A stretch of DNA of 35,933 bases from CAKMMH01 sp927798255 (GTDB lineage Bacteria > Bdellovibrionota_C > UBA2361 > CAKMMH01), in the NCBI GenBank assembly GCA_034180415.1, contig JAXFOK010000011.1, forward strand, positions 1 through 35,933, given 5' to 3'. Positions within the stretch are counted from its first letter, which is position 1. Every line of letters starts with the position of its first letter. Position numbers and translations under genes: made by a program. Shown here in pieces: positions 1-7,943 of the stretch. Below the pieces are notes generated by a model that was not told the DNA's origin, did not search any database, and was given only the letters and a program-made list of their open reading frames with translations.

Positions 1-513
1 AAGAACAATAGTAATAATTTTGGTGCAATTAATTTTTCTTTAATATTCAAACTTTTATTAGTGGCTTCCAAACTTTCAACCTCGCTAAAAAAATAAATGA
101 AACGCTAATTAATACAAAAATTTATTTTAGTGCCCCCTAACGAGGTTCAACGTAGGAGGATTCCTTCGTGCAATCAAGTATCAAGCACAATTTTGCATAC
201 GCAAAATTGCTTGTCTACTTGGCCAGCCACGCGTTCGCGCGTCTCCATTCCGGCCTATGTCGCTTCGCACTTTGTGCTCGCTTAAGTATGCCCTATTGGG
301 GCATTGTCGTCATAACTACTTAGCTAAAACCACATACTCACAAGTTCATTTAAGTCAAACTTACTTTGTAATGTCTATATTAAGTAATTTGAAATTAATA
401 AACGTTTCCTAAAAAATTTATACCTAATCAAATAATAAACTGAACAATTAGAATATAAAATGGGAAAAATCAAATTTTAACTAAAAAGATAAATTTATAA
501 GGAGAAAAAAGAA
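1..513. other. Gene-poor left edge with a hairpin-rich repeat
   Basis: No convincing gene lies before the tRNA at 514. Positions 131-312 are a GC-rich island listed separately as a repeat. Positions 313-513 are AT-rich and show nothing I can name. On the minus strand a short open stretch (104 down to 1) reads plausibly as protein and could be the start of a gene running off the left edge, but it has no ATG and no ribosome binding site, so it is not called. Confidence 0.5.
131..312. repeat. Dispersed hairpin-rich intergenic repeat, copy A
   Basis: A GC-rich island in AT-rich DNA. It opens with CCCCCTAACGAGGTT, which closely matches the openings of the elements at 5953 and 6978. It then holds a series of small hairpins: CAATTTTGC (188-196) with GCAAAATTG (201-209), extended by CAAG/CTTG; ACGCG-TTCG-CGCGT (229-242); GCAC-TTT-GTGC (267-277); and GCCC-TATT-GGGGC (290-302). 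No reading frame spans it. The shared opening and repeated small palindromes suggest a non-coding, possibly mobile, repeat family. Its outer limits are approximate. Confidence 0.6.
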
Positions 514-589
<76 letters not shown>

Positions 590-661
590 ATTCATAAGAA
601 CTTAATTAGTATAAACATTAAATAAAAAAAAGTAAAGTGATTATAATAATTTTTATCAAAT

Positions 662-1054
662 TTATTTATTAGAGATAAACTTGAGATCAATAACTCTATT
701 TTTTTGGCCGAAAAATTCATTTAGCTTTGATAAAATAAACATTTTTTGAAATGATAATTCTTGCATCCAAGATGCGCTAGAAACACCAATATAAAGGATT
801 CTATTTTTAAGCATCATTGGCTTTGCATGCGCTGCTATTCCCTCGCCTACAATTTGGCTCCAATTATTAACAAAACGATACTCAGCCATTTTAGGTTCTA
901 GACCTCTTTGAGAAAGAAATGAGGAAACGAATCTTTGAGGAGTTTCTGCTTGCCTTTTTAAACGAAAAAGAGAAACTTTATCAGTATTATTTCTTAATCC
1001 ATGTTTCAACTCTTCAGATTCATAATACTTAGTTTCTCTTTCTTCGTATGTCAT
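662..1054 (-). CDS. DUF721 / DciA-like protein
   Basis: A 130-residue protein whose second half has the DUF721 pattern: a beta-rich stretch (LKNRILYIGVSS) followed by the WMQELSFQK block and a helix ending KLNEFFG. Proteins of this family include DciA, the loader of the replicative helicase DnaB in bacteria that lack DnaC, so a cytoplasmic role at replication initiation is likely. The first 40 residues are charged and poorly conserved, as is usual here. It starts 26 nt after the ftsZ stop on the same strand and is probably in the same transcript. No strong ribosome binding site marks the start, so an internal start is possible. Confidence 0.72.
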   Translation of the reverse strand: MTYEERETKYYESEELKHGLRNNTDKVSLFRLKRQAETPQRFVSSFLSQRGLEPKMAEYRFVNNWSQIVGEGIAAHAKPMMLKNRILYIGVSSASWMQELSFQKMFILSKLNEFFGQKNRVIDLKFISNK

Positions 1055-1080
1055 AACCGTATTCTATTTAGAATTTATAA

Positions 1081-2262
1081 TTATTTTTGTTTATCCATAT
1101 CTTTTCTAAGAAATGGAGGTATACCATGGTCGTCATTACTAATACTACTACCTATTACTGGTACTTTATTAACTCTCACACCACTTTGAGATGACATTCC
1201 TTGATTGTTGTCATTTACAACATTTTTTGGTTGCCAAAAAGATGGAAATCTTGGTCTATCATCATTAACTGCATTCTTGATAGGACTTGGTTTAACTTCC
1301 ATAGTATCTGCAAATCCTGTAGCAATAACTGTTACTCTTACCTCATCCTGAAGATCTGGATCAATTACCATACCCCAAATAATGTTTGCATCTTCATGAG
1401 CTTCAGCTTGAATAAGTTCTGCAGCCTCATTAACTTCTTGAAGTGTAACATCAGGAGAAGCAGTAATATTGATAAGAACACCTCTTGCTCCATGAATTGA
1501 AATATCCTCTAGAAGTGGACTAGAAATTGCTTTCTCTGCAGCTTCAACAGCGCGGTTATCACCAGTAGCAGAACCAGCACCCATCATAGCCATACCCATC
1601 TCTGACATTACAGCTCTAACATCCGCAAAGTCAACATTAACTAGACCTTCGAAAATGATTAAATCACTTATACCTTTAACTGCTTGATAAAGAATATCAT
1701 CAGCCTTTTTAAATGTATCAATTAGTGAAGTATTTCTTCCTGCAATTGATAATAATCTCTGGTTAGGAATCGTAATTAATGTATCTACAGTTTTCTTTAA
1801 TTCTTCGATACCACGTTCAGCATTTTTTGCTCTCCTCTTTCCTTCAAAAAGGAATGGCTTAGTTACAACACCAACTGTTAAACACCCAATCTCTCTTGCA
1901 ACTTCTGCAACAACTGAAGCACCAAGCGTACCTGTTCCACCACCCATTCCGGCAGTAACAAATACCATATCTGCACCTTCTAATGCTTTTCTAATTTCTT
2001 CTACACTTTCTTTAGCGGCTGCATATCCAACATCAGGATCAGCTCCTGCTCCAAGCCCCTTTGTAACTTCTCCACCTATCTGAATTTTTTCTGGGGCTTT
2101 GCTTGATAATAACGCTTGAGCATCTGTATTTGCAGCATAAAACTGAACCCCCTCTAAACCGCTTGTTAGCATATTATTAACAGCATTAACACCTGCACCA
2201 CCAATACCAAATACTTTTATAACAGCCTTACTTTCTCTAAGTTTTTCCGTTAAATCATTCAT
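1081..2262 (-). CDS. ftsZ: Cell division GTPase FtsZ
   Basis: Tubulin-like GTPase that polymerises into the cytokinetic ring at mid-cell. The 393-residue length is normal. Visible motifs are the N-terminal nucleotide-binding loop FGIGGAGVNAV (18-28), the signature loop GMGGGTGT (105-112), the T7 loop NVDFADVRAVM needed for GTP hydrolysis in the next subunit, a variable linker from about residue 320, and a conserved C-terminal tail IPPFLRKD that in other bacteria binds FtsA, ZipA or MinC. The signature loop ends in Leu where Gly is normally found (GGGTGTL rather than GGGTGTG). The core VVTKPFLFEGKRR and TLITIPNQRLL reads like deltaproteobacterial FtsZ. No ftsA or ftsQ lies directly upstream; a tRNA gene does. 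Confidence 0.98.
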   Translation of the reverse strand: MNDLTEKLRESKAVIKVFGIGGAGVNAVNNMLTSGLEGVQFYAANTDAQALLSSKAPEKIQIGGEVTKGLGAGADPDVGYAAAKESVEEIRKALEGADMVFVTAGMGGGTGTLGASVVAEVAREIGCLTVGVVTKPFLFEGKRRAKNAERGIEELKKTVDTLITIPNQRLLSIAGRNTSLIDTFKKADDILYQAVKGISDLIIFEGLVNVDFADVRAVMSEMGMAMMGAGSATGDNRAVEAAEKAISSPLLEDISIHGARGVLINITASPDVTLQEVNEAAELIQAEAHEDANIIWGMVIDPDLQDEVRVTVIATGFADTMEVKPSPIKNAVNDDRPRFPSFWQPKNVVNDNNQGMSSQSGVRVNKVPVIGSSISNDDHGIPPFLRKDMDKQK

Positions 2263-2606
2263 ACTTAAACATCCTTATATTCAATAGGTTAATTCCTTAA
2301 AAAATTAGATACTACAAAAAAGCTATTTTTTTAAAAGAGCTAAACTATAAAGAAAACCCCGTCATGAAAAACTTAAAATTAGTGATCACCAACTAAAATT
2401 AACAATAAAAATAACATGAAAAAGAAATTACATAGAAAAGAAAACTATGTTTTATTTAATTCATTTAAAAAACCAAAAAGCCTTCTTGCACTACAAAGAT
2501 CCTACATATTTTGAGAAAAATTACAATATGAAAATATAAAAAATAAATAAAAAAGTATTTGAAATTATGAACAATATTGAAAAAATCAGGCATAAATACA
2601 AAAAAA
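2263..2606. other. ftsZ upstream region, no gene seen
   Basis: About 340 AT-rich bases between ftsZ and tRNA-Gln. The ftsZ promoter must lie here unless ftsZ is read from the tRNA promoter, but no convincing -35/-10 pair stands out. The T-rich run just after the tRNA (minus strand) may act as its terminator. An open frame across the tRNA is a shadow and is not called. Confidence 0.4.
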
Positions 2607-2678
2607 CTGGCCGAGCAGGATTCGAACCTGCGGATGCTGGAATCAGAATCCAGAGCCTTACCACTTGGCGACCGGCCA
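2607..2678 (-). tRNA. tRNA-Gln (anticodon CTG)
   Basis: A 72-nt cloverleaf on the minus strand. The acceptor stem TGGCCGG pairs with TCGGCCA (one G-T pair), the D arm is GCCAAGTGGTAAGGC, the anticodon stem CTGGA/TCCAG closes the loop TTCTGAT with anticodon CTG, and the T arm is GCAGGTTCGAATCCTGC. The discriminator is G, as in tRNA-Gln. CCA is not encoded, unlike the tRNA-Gly nearby. A U-rich run follows the 3' end. Confidence 0.94.
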
Positions 2679-2830
2679 ACAAATAATAAAAATCATATAC
2701 TGAATATATAAATAGAATATATAAAATATACAAAGTTCTCAAGTAGTAAAAGAGAGATTTTTGATAAATTTACATTTAATATCTAGTAAAAATAATAAAC
2801 TATAAGAGGAAAAAAATAAAAAAGATAGGA

Positions 2831-2870
2831 TAAAAGAGAATGGACTAGCAAGCTAGCATCATCCACTCTC
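2831..2870 (-). terminator. Rho-independent terminator of the small membrane-protein gene
   Basis: Read on the minus strand, the stem GAGAGTGGA...TCCATTCTC with an inner CTAGC/GCTAG pair is followed by TTTTATCC and further T-rich sequence. It lies about 50 nt after the stop of the gene at 2920-3243. Confidence 0.6.
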
Positions 2871-2919
2871 TCAGAGTTCATTTTAACCATGGTTCATCAT
2901 TTTAAGAGCTTTAAGCTTT

Positions 2920-3243
2920 TCATTCGAAATACTCATAATAAAACATAGCAATCGAAACCCCCACTACTATTCCAAATAGGACTAGGGCTACCGAAAGGAC
3001 GTCCCCATAAAAAACATTATAGCTTTCATCAAAACTCATCACAAATACATCAACAACCAGCAAAGTCGTAATTGTAATGTAATCGCTAAAGATGTCAATA
3101 CCCCTCCTCTTAGAACCAGTATAAAACCATTTTAACTTAGAACTAATATAAAGCCATTCTAACATGATATTTGTGCAAATTAACATCACAACCACATTAA
3201 TACAGACAGAAAGTAGGAAAATCACCTCATCTTCTCCTTTCAA
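2920..3243 (-). CDS. Small three-helix membrane protein, unknown
   Basis: A 107-residue hydrophobic protein that I do not recognise. Three membrane segments are visible, at about residues 8-30, 55-72 and 82-102, joined by a basic stretch (SKLKWFYTGSKRRG) that should face the cytoplasm. The start is ambiguous. The ATG at 3243 has only a weak AAGG upstream, while a good AAAGGAG sits inside the frame 8 nt before a GTG at codon 7, so the protein may begin at VIFLLSV. It is the minus-strand half of a divergent pair with the gene at 3548, and a terminator follows it. The function is unknown. Confidence 0.5.
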   Translation of the reverse strand: MKGEDEVIFLLSVCINVVVMLICTNIMLEWLYISSKLKWFYTGSKRRGIDIFSDYITITTLLVVDVFVMSFDESYNVFYGDVLSVALVLFGIVVGVSIAMFYYEYFE

Positions 3244-3547
3244 CCTTATATGAATTTTATTAAATTGACGTCAATGTACAATTACATGTAAGAGAATTAC
3301 TTTAGAAAAAGCAAACCACCTTAGGATGTAGAATATAATTTTTACATCATTGTGTAAATAGAAGAATTTAAATTTGCATATACTCCTTTTTGTTCTATTA
3401 ATATCAAAATTCAAACTTTTTAAAACACAAAAAATTCATTTTATTAATCATATATAATATTTTGATATTTAAAACGATTGGATAATATGCGACCATAAGA
3501 CTAAAACGGTTTTTACCTTTGTTATTTAATACGAAAGGGGTTTAATC
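3244..3547. promoter_or_regulatory. Divergent promoter region between two small membrane-protein genes
   Basis: A 304-base AT-rich spacer without a gene, from which both flanking genes are transcribed outward. It contains the 8-base palindrome TGACGTCA (3266-3273) close to the minus-strand gene and, on the plus strand, TTGATA followed 15 bases later by TAATAT, a short-spaced candidate promoter for the gene at 3548. Neither element is proven. Confidence 0.35.
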
Positions 3548-3880
3548 ATGACTTGGGTATACTTTGCAATAGCATTACTTTTAACAGGAGCAATTTTATA
3601 TCTGCTTATAAAAGTTTTTGCTGCTATAGCTGTGATGTTTGAGTACTTTCATATTAAAATTTATGAAGATCTCAAAATCATATGGTTAGTGTTTAGTTCA
3701 ATCGCAATTGTTTCGCTTATAGTTTATACATTACTTCCGATTTTTCCTCTTTGGATTATTCGAATTGGATTGTTCTCTATAGCATGTGCTATGGTGCAAT
3801 CACTTTTTAAAGACGGTGAGATGATTCGCCAAGTGGCTAACAAATTTAAAGATAAGACTACGCTTTCTTTCGAAAGCTAG
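3548..3880 (+). CDS. Small membrane protein, unknown
   Basis: A 110-residue protein that I do not recognise. The start is well supported: GAAAGGGG lies 8 nt before the ATG, one of the better ribosome binding sites in the window. Hydrophobic segments lie at about 4-30, 44-64 and 67-88, followed by a charged C-terminal tail (KDGEMIRQVANKFKDK) likely to be cytoplasmic. A clear rho-independent terminator follows 46 nt after the stop, so this is a single-gene transcript. It is divergent from another small membrane protein at 2920-3243. The function is unknown. Confidence 0.7.
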   Translation: MTWVYFAIALLLTGAILYLLIKVFAAIAVMFEYFHIKIYEDLKIIWLVFSSIAIVSLIVYTLLPIFPLWIIRIGLFSIACAMVQSLFKDGEMIRQVANKFKDKTTLSFES

Positions 3881-3925
3881 TTTTATATATCGCAACTAAA
3901 AGCCTCCTTTCAAGCATCAAGATAA

Positions 3926-3955
3926 GAAGATATATTTTATCTTCTCTCTTTTTTT
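3926..3955 (+). terminator. Rho-independent terminator
   Basis: Stem GAAGATA (3926-3932), loop TATTT, TATCTTC (3938-3944), followed by TCTCTTTTTTT. It ends the plus-strand gene at 3548-3880. Confidence 0.8.
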
Positions 3956-4013
3956 ATTATCTTTATTTTATTATCCTTACGAAAAGTCATTATAAAAAAC
4001 ATAATATAAATTC

Positions 4014-5915
4014 TCATGATGCAGACGATGGTACAATAAGCACACTACTTTTTGTTGTTAATATAATTTTTTTAATCAGTTCCATGACTTCTTTTTCTTG
4101 ATCGATAGGCGCACCTAATATCGTTAAATTATAATCATTTGTAAAAACTTCATTTAAAGTTTCTGTTTCAAAATTACCTTGAGTAACTTTTATATCGCTT
4201 TTAATGTTATATATATTAAAAAGCGTTTTTCCTTGCTCTAAACTACTTATAGCTTTTAACTTATTTAAATTTTCCTTATTAATTTTATTATCTAAAACAT
4301 TAAATAAAGTAACTTTTGAAGTTAAATGTCTTGAAAGTCTTGCACCAAAATTTAATACAACTTTCCCTGGCTCACCACACCTAGTACATATTAAAACTTT
4401 ATTAATATTTTTATTCATACTATTTCCAATAAGCACAGGAACACCAGCTAAGATTAAAATATTCTTAATCATATTTCTTAATTTTTGAACATTAATTTTG
4501 CTATTAACATTTGAAGCATCAATTAACGAAACATCATAATACCCTTCTTGCACTTCTCTAATAAATGAGCTTAAAACTTTTCCTGTCTTTACCTTAACAT
4601 CAAAATGATAATTATTATTAGTATCAGAAATACTATCTTTTAATTTCTTTAAATTTAATAGTGAATCTTCTTGCTCATTTTCTTTTTCACAAACATGAAA
4701 TAAATTTAACGTTCCATGAGATGAAAGTGCAAGCTCTCTTCCTACAGTAAGCGCCCCTTCTTTCCTTTTTAAATCATTTGCTAAATAAATAAATTTTAAA
4801 GCACTAGGTTCAAGAACATGATACGATTTTAAAAATATATTAAACTTATCACCTATTTTTAAATTATCTTGTATTTCAGAGCTTGCAGTCGTACACACTA
4901 TATTTGCAAAACGTTGTCCGTAAGAAAGTGTAGGCATTACAGGTCTAGCTCCTGTTAAACTTTCTAATTCAAATAAAAGTTTTGTCATGCAACCTTGAAA
5001 TGAATATTTTTTAAGTTCCCCAACACCTATGTTAAAAAGGGTTTTATCATTACTTTGTAAATCATTCTTACTAAACTTAACCATCTCAGGTCTAAAAAGC
5101 ACTCTAACTGGTGCGCCCTCTTCATAAGATTTTGCATTTTTAGGAAAAGGAAGCGTTGCACTTCCAATTCTTATTTCTTTGTCTTTTTCTCTCCCCACCA
5201 CTACATTTCCACCACCTACAAATTTTGCAATAAATTCTTTTTTAGGCGTGTAGTAAAGCTCACTTGGTGTTCCTACCTCAACAAGATTTCCTCTTTCTAT
5301 TACTCCTATTCTATCTGCAAGTTCAAAAGCTTCTTCTTGGTCATGAGTAACAAGAATCATTGTAACATTTAACGTTCTTTGAATATCTAAAAGTGTTTTT
5401 CTTAAGTTACTTCTTATTTCGACATCTAATGCACCAAAAGGTTCATCAAGTAATAAAACTTTTGGTTTATAAACCAAGGCCCTAGCAAGCGCAACACGCT
5501 GACGCTGACCTCCTGAAAGTTGATTTGGAAAACGCTCCCCAAGGCCGCTTAGCCCTACAAGTTCTAGCATAGAAAGAGCTTGCCTTCTTCTTTCATCTTT
5601 TTTTACTTTTCTAATTTTTAGCCCAAATTCTACATTGTCGAGAACTGACATATGTTTAAAAATTGCATAGTTTTGAAATACAAAACCAATATCTCTTTTT
5701 TGAATTGCAACATTTGTTACATCATTACCATTTAAAAAAACTTTTCCTTCATCTGGATATAAAAGCCCTGCGATGATTCTAAGAATCGTACTTTTTCCGC
5801 TTCCACTACTTCCAAGTAATACAAACGATTCGCCATCATTAACAGTTAAATTTAATTTGTTAACAATTAAATGTCCTGAAAATCCTTTAACTATATTTTC
5901 TAAAACTATTGCCAT
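4014..5915 (-). CDS. cysA: Sulfate/thiosulfate ABC transporter ATPase with C-terminal UspA-like repeats
   Basis: ATP-hydrolysing subunit of the sulfate importer, at the inner face of the membrane with CysT and CysW. Counting from the furthest upstream TTG at 5942, Walker A GSSGSGKST is at 44-52, the signature LSGGQRQR at 142-149, Walker B LLLDEPFGALD at 163-173 and the switch His in LVTHD at 197-201. A TOBE-like region follows at about 245-385. CysA is normally about 350 residues. Here roughly 255 extra residues (388-642) form two alpha/beta units with the look of UspA nucleotide-binding domains, for example NKVLICTRCGEPGKVVLNFG near 514 and LTILGAP near 606. The ATG at 5915 (MAIVLENIVKGF) is the preferred start because the known fold begins there. 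It is the last gene of the operon sbp-cysT-cysW-cysA. Confidence 0.9.
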   Translation of the reverse strand: MAIVLENIVKGFSGHLIVNKLNLTVNDGESFVLLGSSGSGKSTILRIIAGLLYPDEGKVFLNGNDVTNVAIQKRDIGFVFQNYAIFKHMSVLDNVEFGLKIRKVKKDERRRQALSMLELVGLSGLGERFPNQLSGGQRQRVALARALVYKPKVLLLDEPFGALDVEIRSNLRKTLLDIQRTLNVTMILVTHDQEEAFELADRIGVIERGNLVEVGTPSELYYTPKKEFIAKFVGGGNVVVGREKDKEIRIGSATLPFPKNAKSYEEGAPVRVLFRPEMVKFSKNDLQSNDKTLFNIGVGELKKYSFQGCMTKLLFELESLTGARPVMPTLSYGQRFANIVCTTASSEIQDNLKIGDKFNIFLKSYHVLEPSALKFIYLANDLKRKEGALTVGRELALSSHGTLNLFHVCEKENEQEDSLLNLKKLKDSISDTNNNYHFDVKVKTGKVLSSFIREVQEGYYDVSLIDASNVNSKINVQKLRNMIKNILILAGVPVLIGNSMNKNINKVLICTRCGEPGKVVLNFGARLSRHLTSKVTLFNVLDNKINKENLNKLKAISSLEQGKTLFNIYNIKSDIKVTQGNFETETLNEVFTNDYNLTILGAPIDQEKEVMELIKKIILTTKSSVLIVPSSAS

Positions 5916-5952
5916 AAATTCATTTCCAAAATATAACATCAATATAAATTAG

Positions 5953-6080
5953 GCCCCCCTAACGGGTGCGGCGTGTGGGAATGCATTTCGCGCAACCGGG
6001 TAGTTCAACCCGCGTACCCCTGGCACCACTTCACTTCGCTTCGCTCGTTTCGTTATGTGTTACACCTTTTGGGTGTAATC
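5953..6080. repeat. Dispersed hairpin-rich intergenic repeat, copy B
   Basis: This lies between cysW and cysA within the operon. It opens with CCCCCTAACGGGTGCGGCG, matching copies A (131) and C (6978). Hairpins include CGGGT-AGTTCA-ACCCG (5997-6012) and TTACACC-TTTTG-GGTGTAA (6060-6078). It is clearly richer in G and C than the genes around it and encodes nothing I can support. Confidence 0.6.
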
Positions 6081-6106
6081 GTAAAAATAAAAAGTGAAGT
6101 TATAAT

Positions 6107-6943
6107 TTACTCTTCGTTACACTTCCATTCAAAAATACTCTTCAAAATAAGTGTTAGCAATGCAAGCATCGCAAGTAAACTTGATACTGCAAACGCAGAA
6201 GTAAAATTATACTCATTATAAAGCACCTCAACTTGAAGTGGCATCGTGTTAGTCACTCCTCTTATATGACCAGAAACTACTGACACTGCACCAAACTCCC
6301 CCATAGCTCTTGCATTACATAAAATTATTCCATATAAAAGCCCCCATTTTATATTCGGGATCGTTACCGACCAAAATGTCCTAAAACCAGATGCTCCCAT
6401 TGAAAGCGAAGCCTCTTCCTCAGAAACTCCTCTTTCTTCCATAACAGGAATAAGCTCCCTTGCAACATAAGGCATCGTAACAAAAATCGTTGCAAGAACA
6501 ATTCCTGGAAATGCAAAAACAATTTTTAAATCTAAATATTCAAGAAGTGGTGCAAAAAGCCCTCTACTTCCATAAAGCAAAATAAACACCATACCAGCAA
6601 TTACAGGAGAAACTGCAAGAGGAATTTCTAATATTGTAAGTAAAAGCCCCTTTCCTCTAAATTTAAATCTTGTAATAAGCCAAGAAGAAATAAGTCCAAA
6701 TACAACATTTATAGGAACTACGATTAAGGCAACTAAAAGCGTAAGCTTTATAGATGCCATAACATCAGGTTCTGTTATCGCTTTTAAATAAGTATCCCAT
6801 CCTTTTTCAAATGCTCCTGCAAACACAGCAACAAGTGGAACAAATAAAAATAAAATTAAAAACAAAAGTGCAATTAAGATCAGACTTAACCTTCCTAATC
6901 TTAAAAGTAAACTTATATTTTTTTCTTCAAGGTTTTTACCCAT
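6107..6943 (-). CDS. cysW: Sulfate/thiosulfate ABC transporter permease CysW
   Basis: Inner-membrane permease subunit. The protein has about six membrane helices and the EAA cytoplasmic loop that docks on the ATPase (EEEASLSMGASGFRTFW), with the typical CysW segments MGEFGAVSVVSGH and NTMPLQVEVLYNEY. Counting from the ATG at 6943 (MGKNLEEKN) gives 278 residues, normal for CysW. The frame stays open upstream to a TTG at 7024, but those 27 codons run through repeat copy C and match no transporter sequence, so I exclude them. CysT lies upstream and CysA downstream, both on the same strand. Confidence 0.92.
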   Translation of the reverse strand: MGKNLEEKNISLLLRLGRLSLILIALLFLILFLFVPLVAVFAGAFEKGWDTYLKAITEPDVMASIKLTLLVALIVVPINVVFGLISSWLITRFKFRGKGLLLTILEIPLAVSPVIAGMVFILLYGSRGLFAPLLEYLDLKIVFAFPGIVLATIFVTMPYVARELIPVMEERGVSEEEASLSMGASGFRTFWSVTIPNIKWGLLYGIILCNARAMGEFGAVSVVSGHIRGVTNTMPLQVEVLYNEYNFTSAFAVSSLLAMLALLTLILKSIFEWKCNEE

Positions 6944-6977
6944 AATGTATCTATATATCAAATCATTTATTATTGAA

Positions 6978-7047
6978 CCCCTAACTGGGTTCGGTGTTTG
7001 GTGATAGCGCTGGTTGCTACGCAACCTTTGTTATATCCCTTGCGGGA
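6978..7047. repeat. Dispersed hairpin-rich repeat, copy C
   Basis: This lies between cysT and cysW. It opens with CCCCTAACTGGGTTCGGTG, matching copies A and B. Hairpins are GGTTGC-TAC-GCAACC (7012-7026) and TCCC-TTGC-GGGA (7036-7047), the second followed on the plus strand by a T run. Part of it is in open frame with the start of cysW. Confidence 0.6.
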
Positions 7048-7073
7048 CATTTTTTTCATCTTCTAAACCTATT

Positions 7074-7943
7074 TTAATTATAACTTTTGTATTTGTTACT
7101 AGACCAAAAGCTTATAAAATTAACTAGAAGCATTAATGTAAATGACACAGCAAGCATCACTATCGCAAACGCTGTTGCGCCTAAATAATCATACTGCTCA
7201 AGTCTTGTCATAATTAAAAGTGGGATAATTTCTGTTTTCATTGGCATATTGCCTGAAATAAAAACAACCGAACCATACTCCCCAAGTGCTCTTGCAAATG
7301 CAAGAGAAAATCCTGATAAAATTGCAGGAATTAAATTTGGAAGTATCACTTTAAAAAATGTTCTTGCTCTACTTGCCCCCATACAAAGAGAAGCTTCCTC
7401 AAGTTCGGGCTCTAAATCTTGCAAAACTGGCTGCACACTTCTTACCACAAATGGAAGCCCAATAAAAATAAGTGCAACAATTACACCAAGAGGAGTAAAC
7501 GCTACCTTTATTCCAATTTTATCTAGCAATACTCCAAAATATCCATTATACCAAGCAATATTATCTGCAAAAACAGGTACCGAGTATAATGAAGTAAGCG
7601 TAATACCGGCAACCGCCGTAGGAAGTGCAAAAGGAAGATCTACAAGTGCATCAACTACTCTTTTAAAAGGAAATTTATATCTAACAAGTACCCACGCAAC
7701 AAGTGTTCCAAAAACTACATTTACAAATGCAGCAATAAAAGAAGCCCCAAAACTAAGCTTATAAGACGCTATAGCCCTCTGTGATGTAATTATTTCTATA
7801 AATTTTGAAAAAGAAAGAGATGCCCCCTTTATTACAAGCATTGAAAGAGGAAGTAAGACTAAAAGGCTAAGAGCTAAAATAGTTATTCCCATTGTTAGCC
7901 CAAAGCCTGGTATTGCAGTTTTTTTCTTACTTATAAAACTCAT
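7074..7943 (-). CDS. cysT: Sulfate/thiosulfate ABC transporter permease CysT (CysU)
   Basis: Inner-membrane permease partner of CysW. It has about six hydrophobic segments, the EAA loop (LEEASLCMGASRARTFFKVILP) and the family block ARALGEYGSVVFISGNMP. The start chosen is the ATG at 7943 (MSFISKKKTAIPGFG), giving 289 residues. The open frame reaches back to 8012, but that part overlaps the end of sbp and reads as its shadow. With this start the gene overlaps the last 17 bases of sbp, implying translational coupling. Repeat copy C separates it from cysW. Confidence 0.93.
   Translation of the reverse strand: MSFISKKKTAIPGFGLTMGITILALSLLVLLPLSMLVIKGASLSFSKFIEIITSQRAIASYKLSFGASFIAAFVNVVFGTLVAWVLVRYKFPFKRVVDALVDLPFALPTAVAGITLTSLYSVPVFADNIAWYNGYFGVLLDKIGIKVAFTPLGVIVALIFIGLPFVVRSVQPVLQDLEPELEEASLCMGASRARTFFKVILPNLIPAILSGFSLAFARALGEYGSVVFISGNMPMKTEIIPLLIMTRLEQYDYLGATAFAIVMLAVSFTLMLLVNFISFWSSNKYKSYN

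Noticed and set aside
1..104. Minus-strand open stretch at the left edge with protein-like reading
   Set aside because: There is no ATG, no ribosome binding site and only about 34 codons before the edge. It could be real but cannot be supported.
131..312. Copy A considered as a CRISPR array or structured RNA
   Set aside because: There are no regularly spaced identical repeats, and no known RNA family pattern was recognised.
2521..2742. A 73-codon minus-strand frame
   Set aside because: It runs straight through tRNA-Gln and starts at TTG; it is an artefact of the tRNA sequence.
5973..6221. An 82-codon plus-strand frame in the cysA-cysW gap
   Set aside because: It starts with GTG inside the repeat and continues antisense into cysW. 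It is a shadow.
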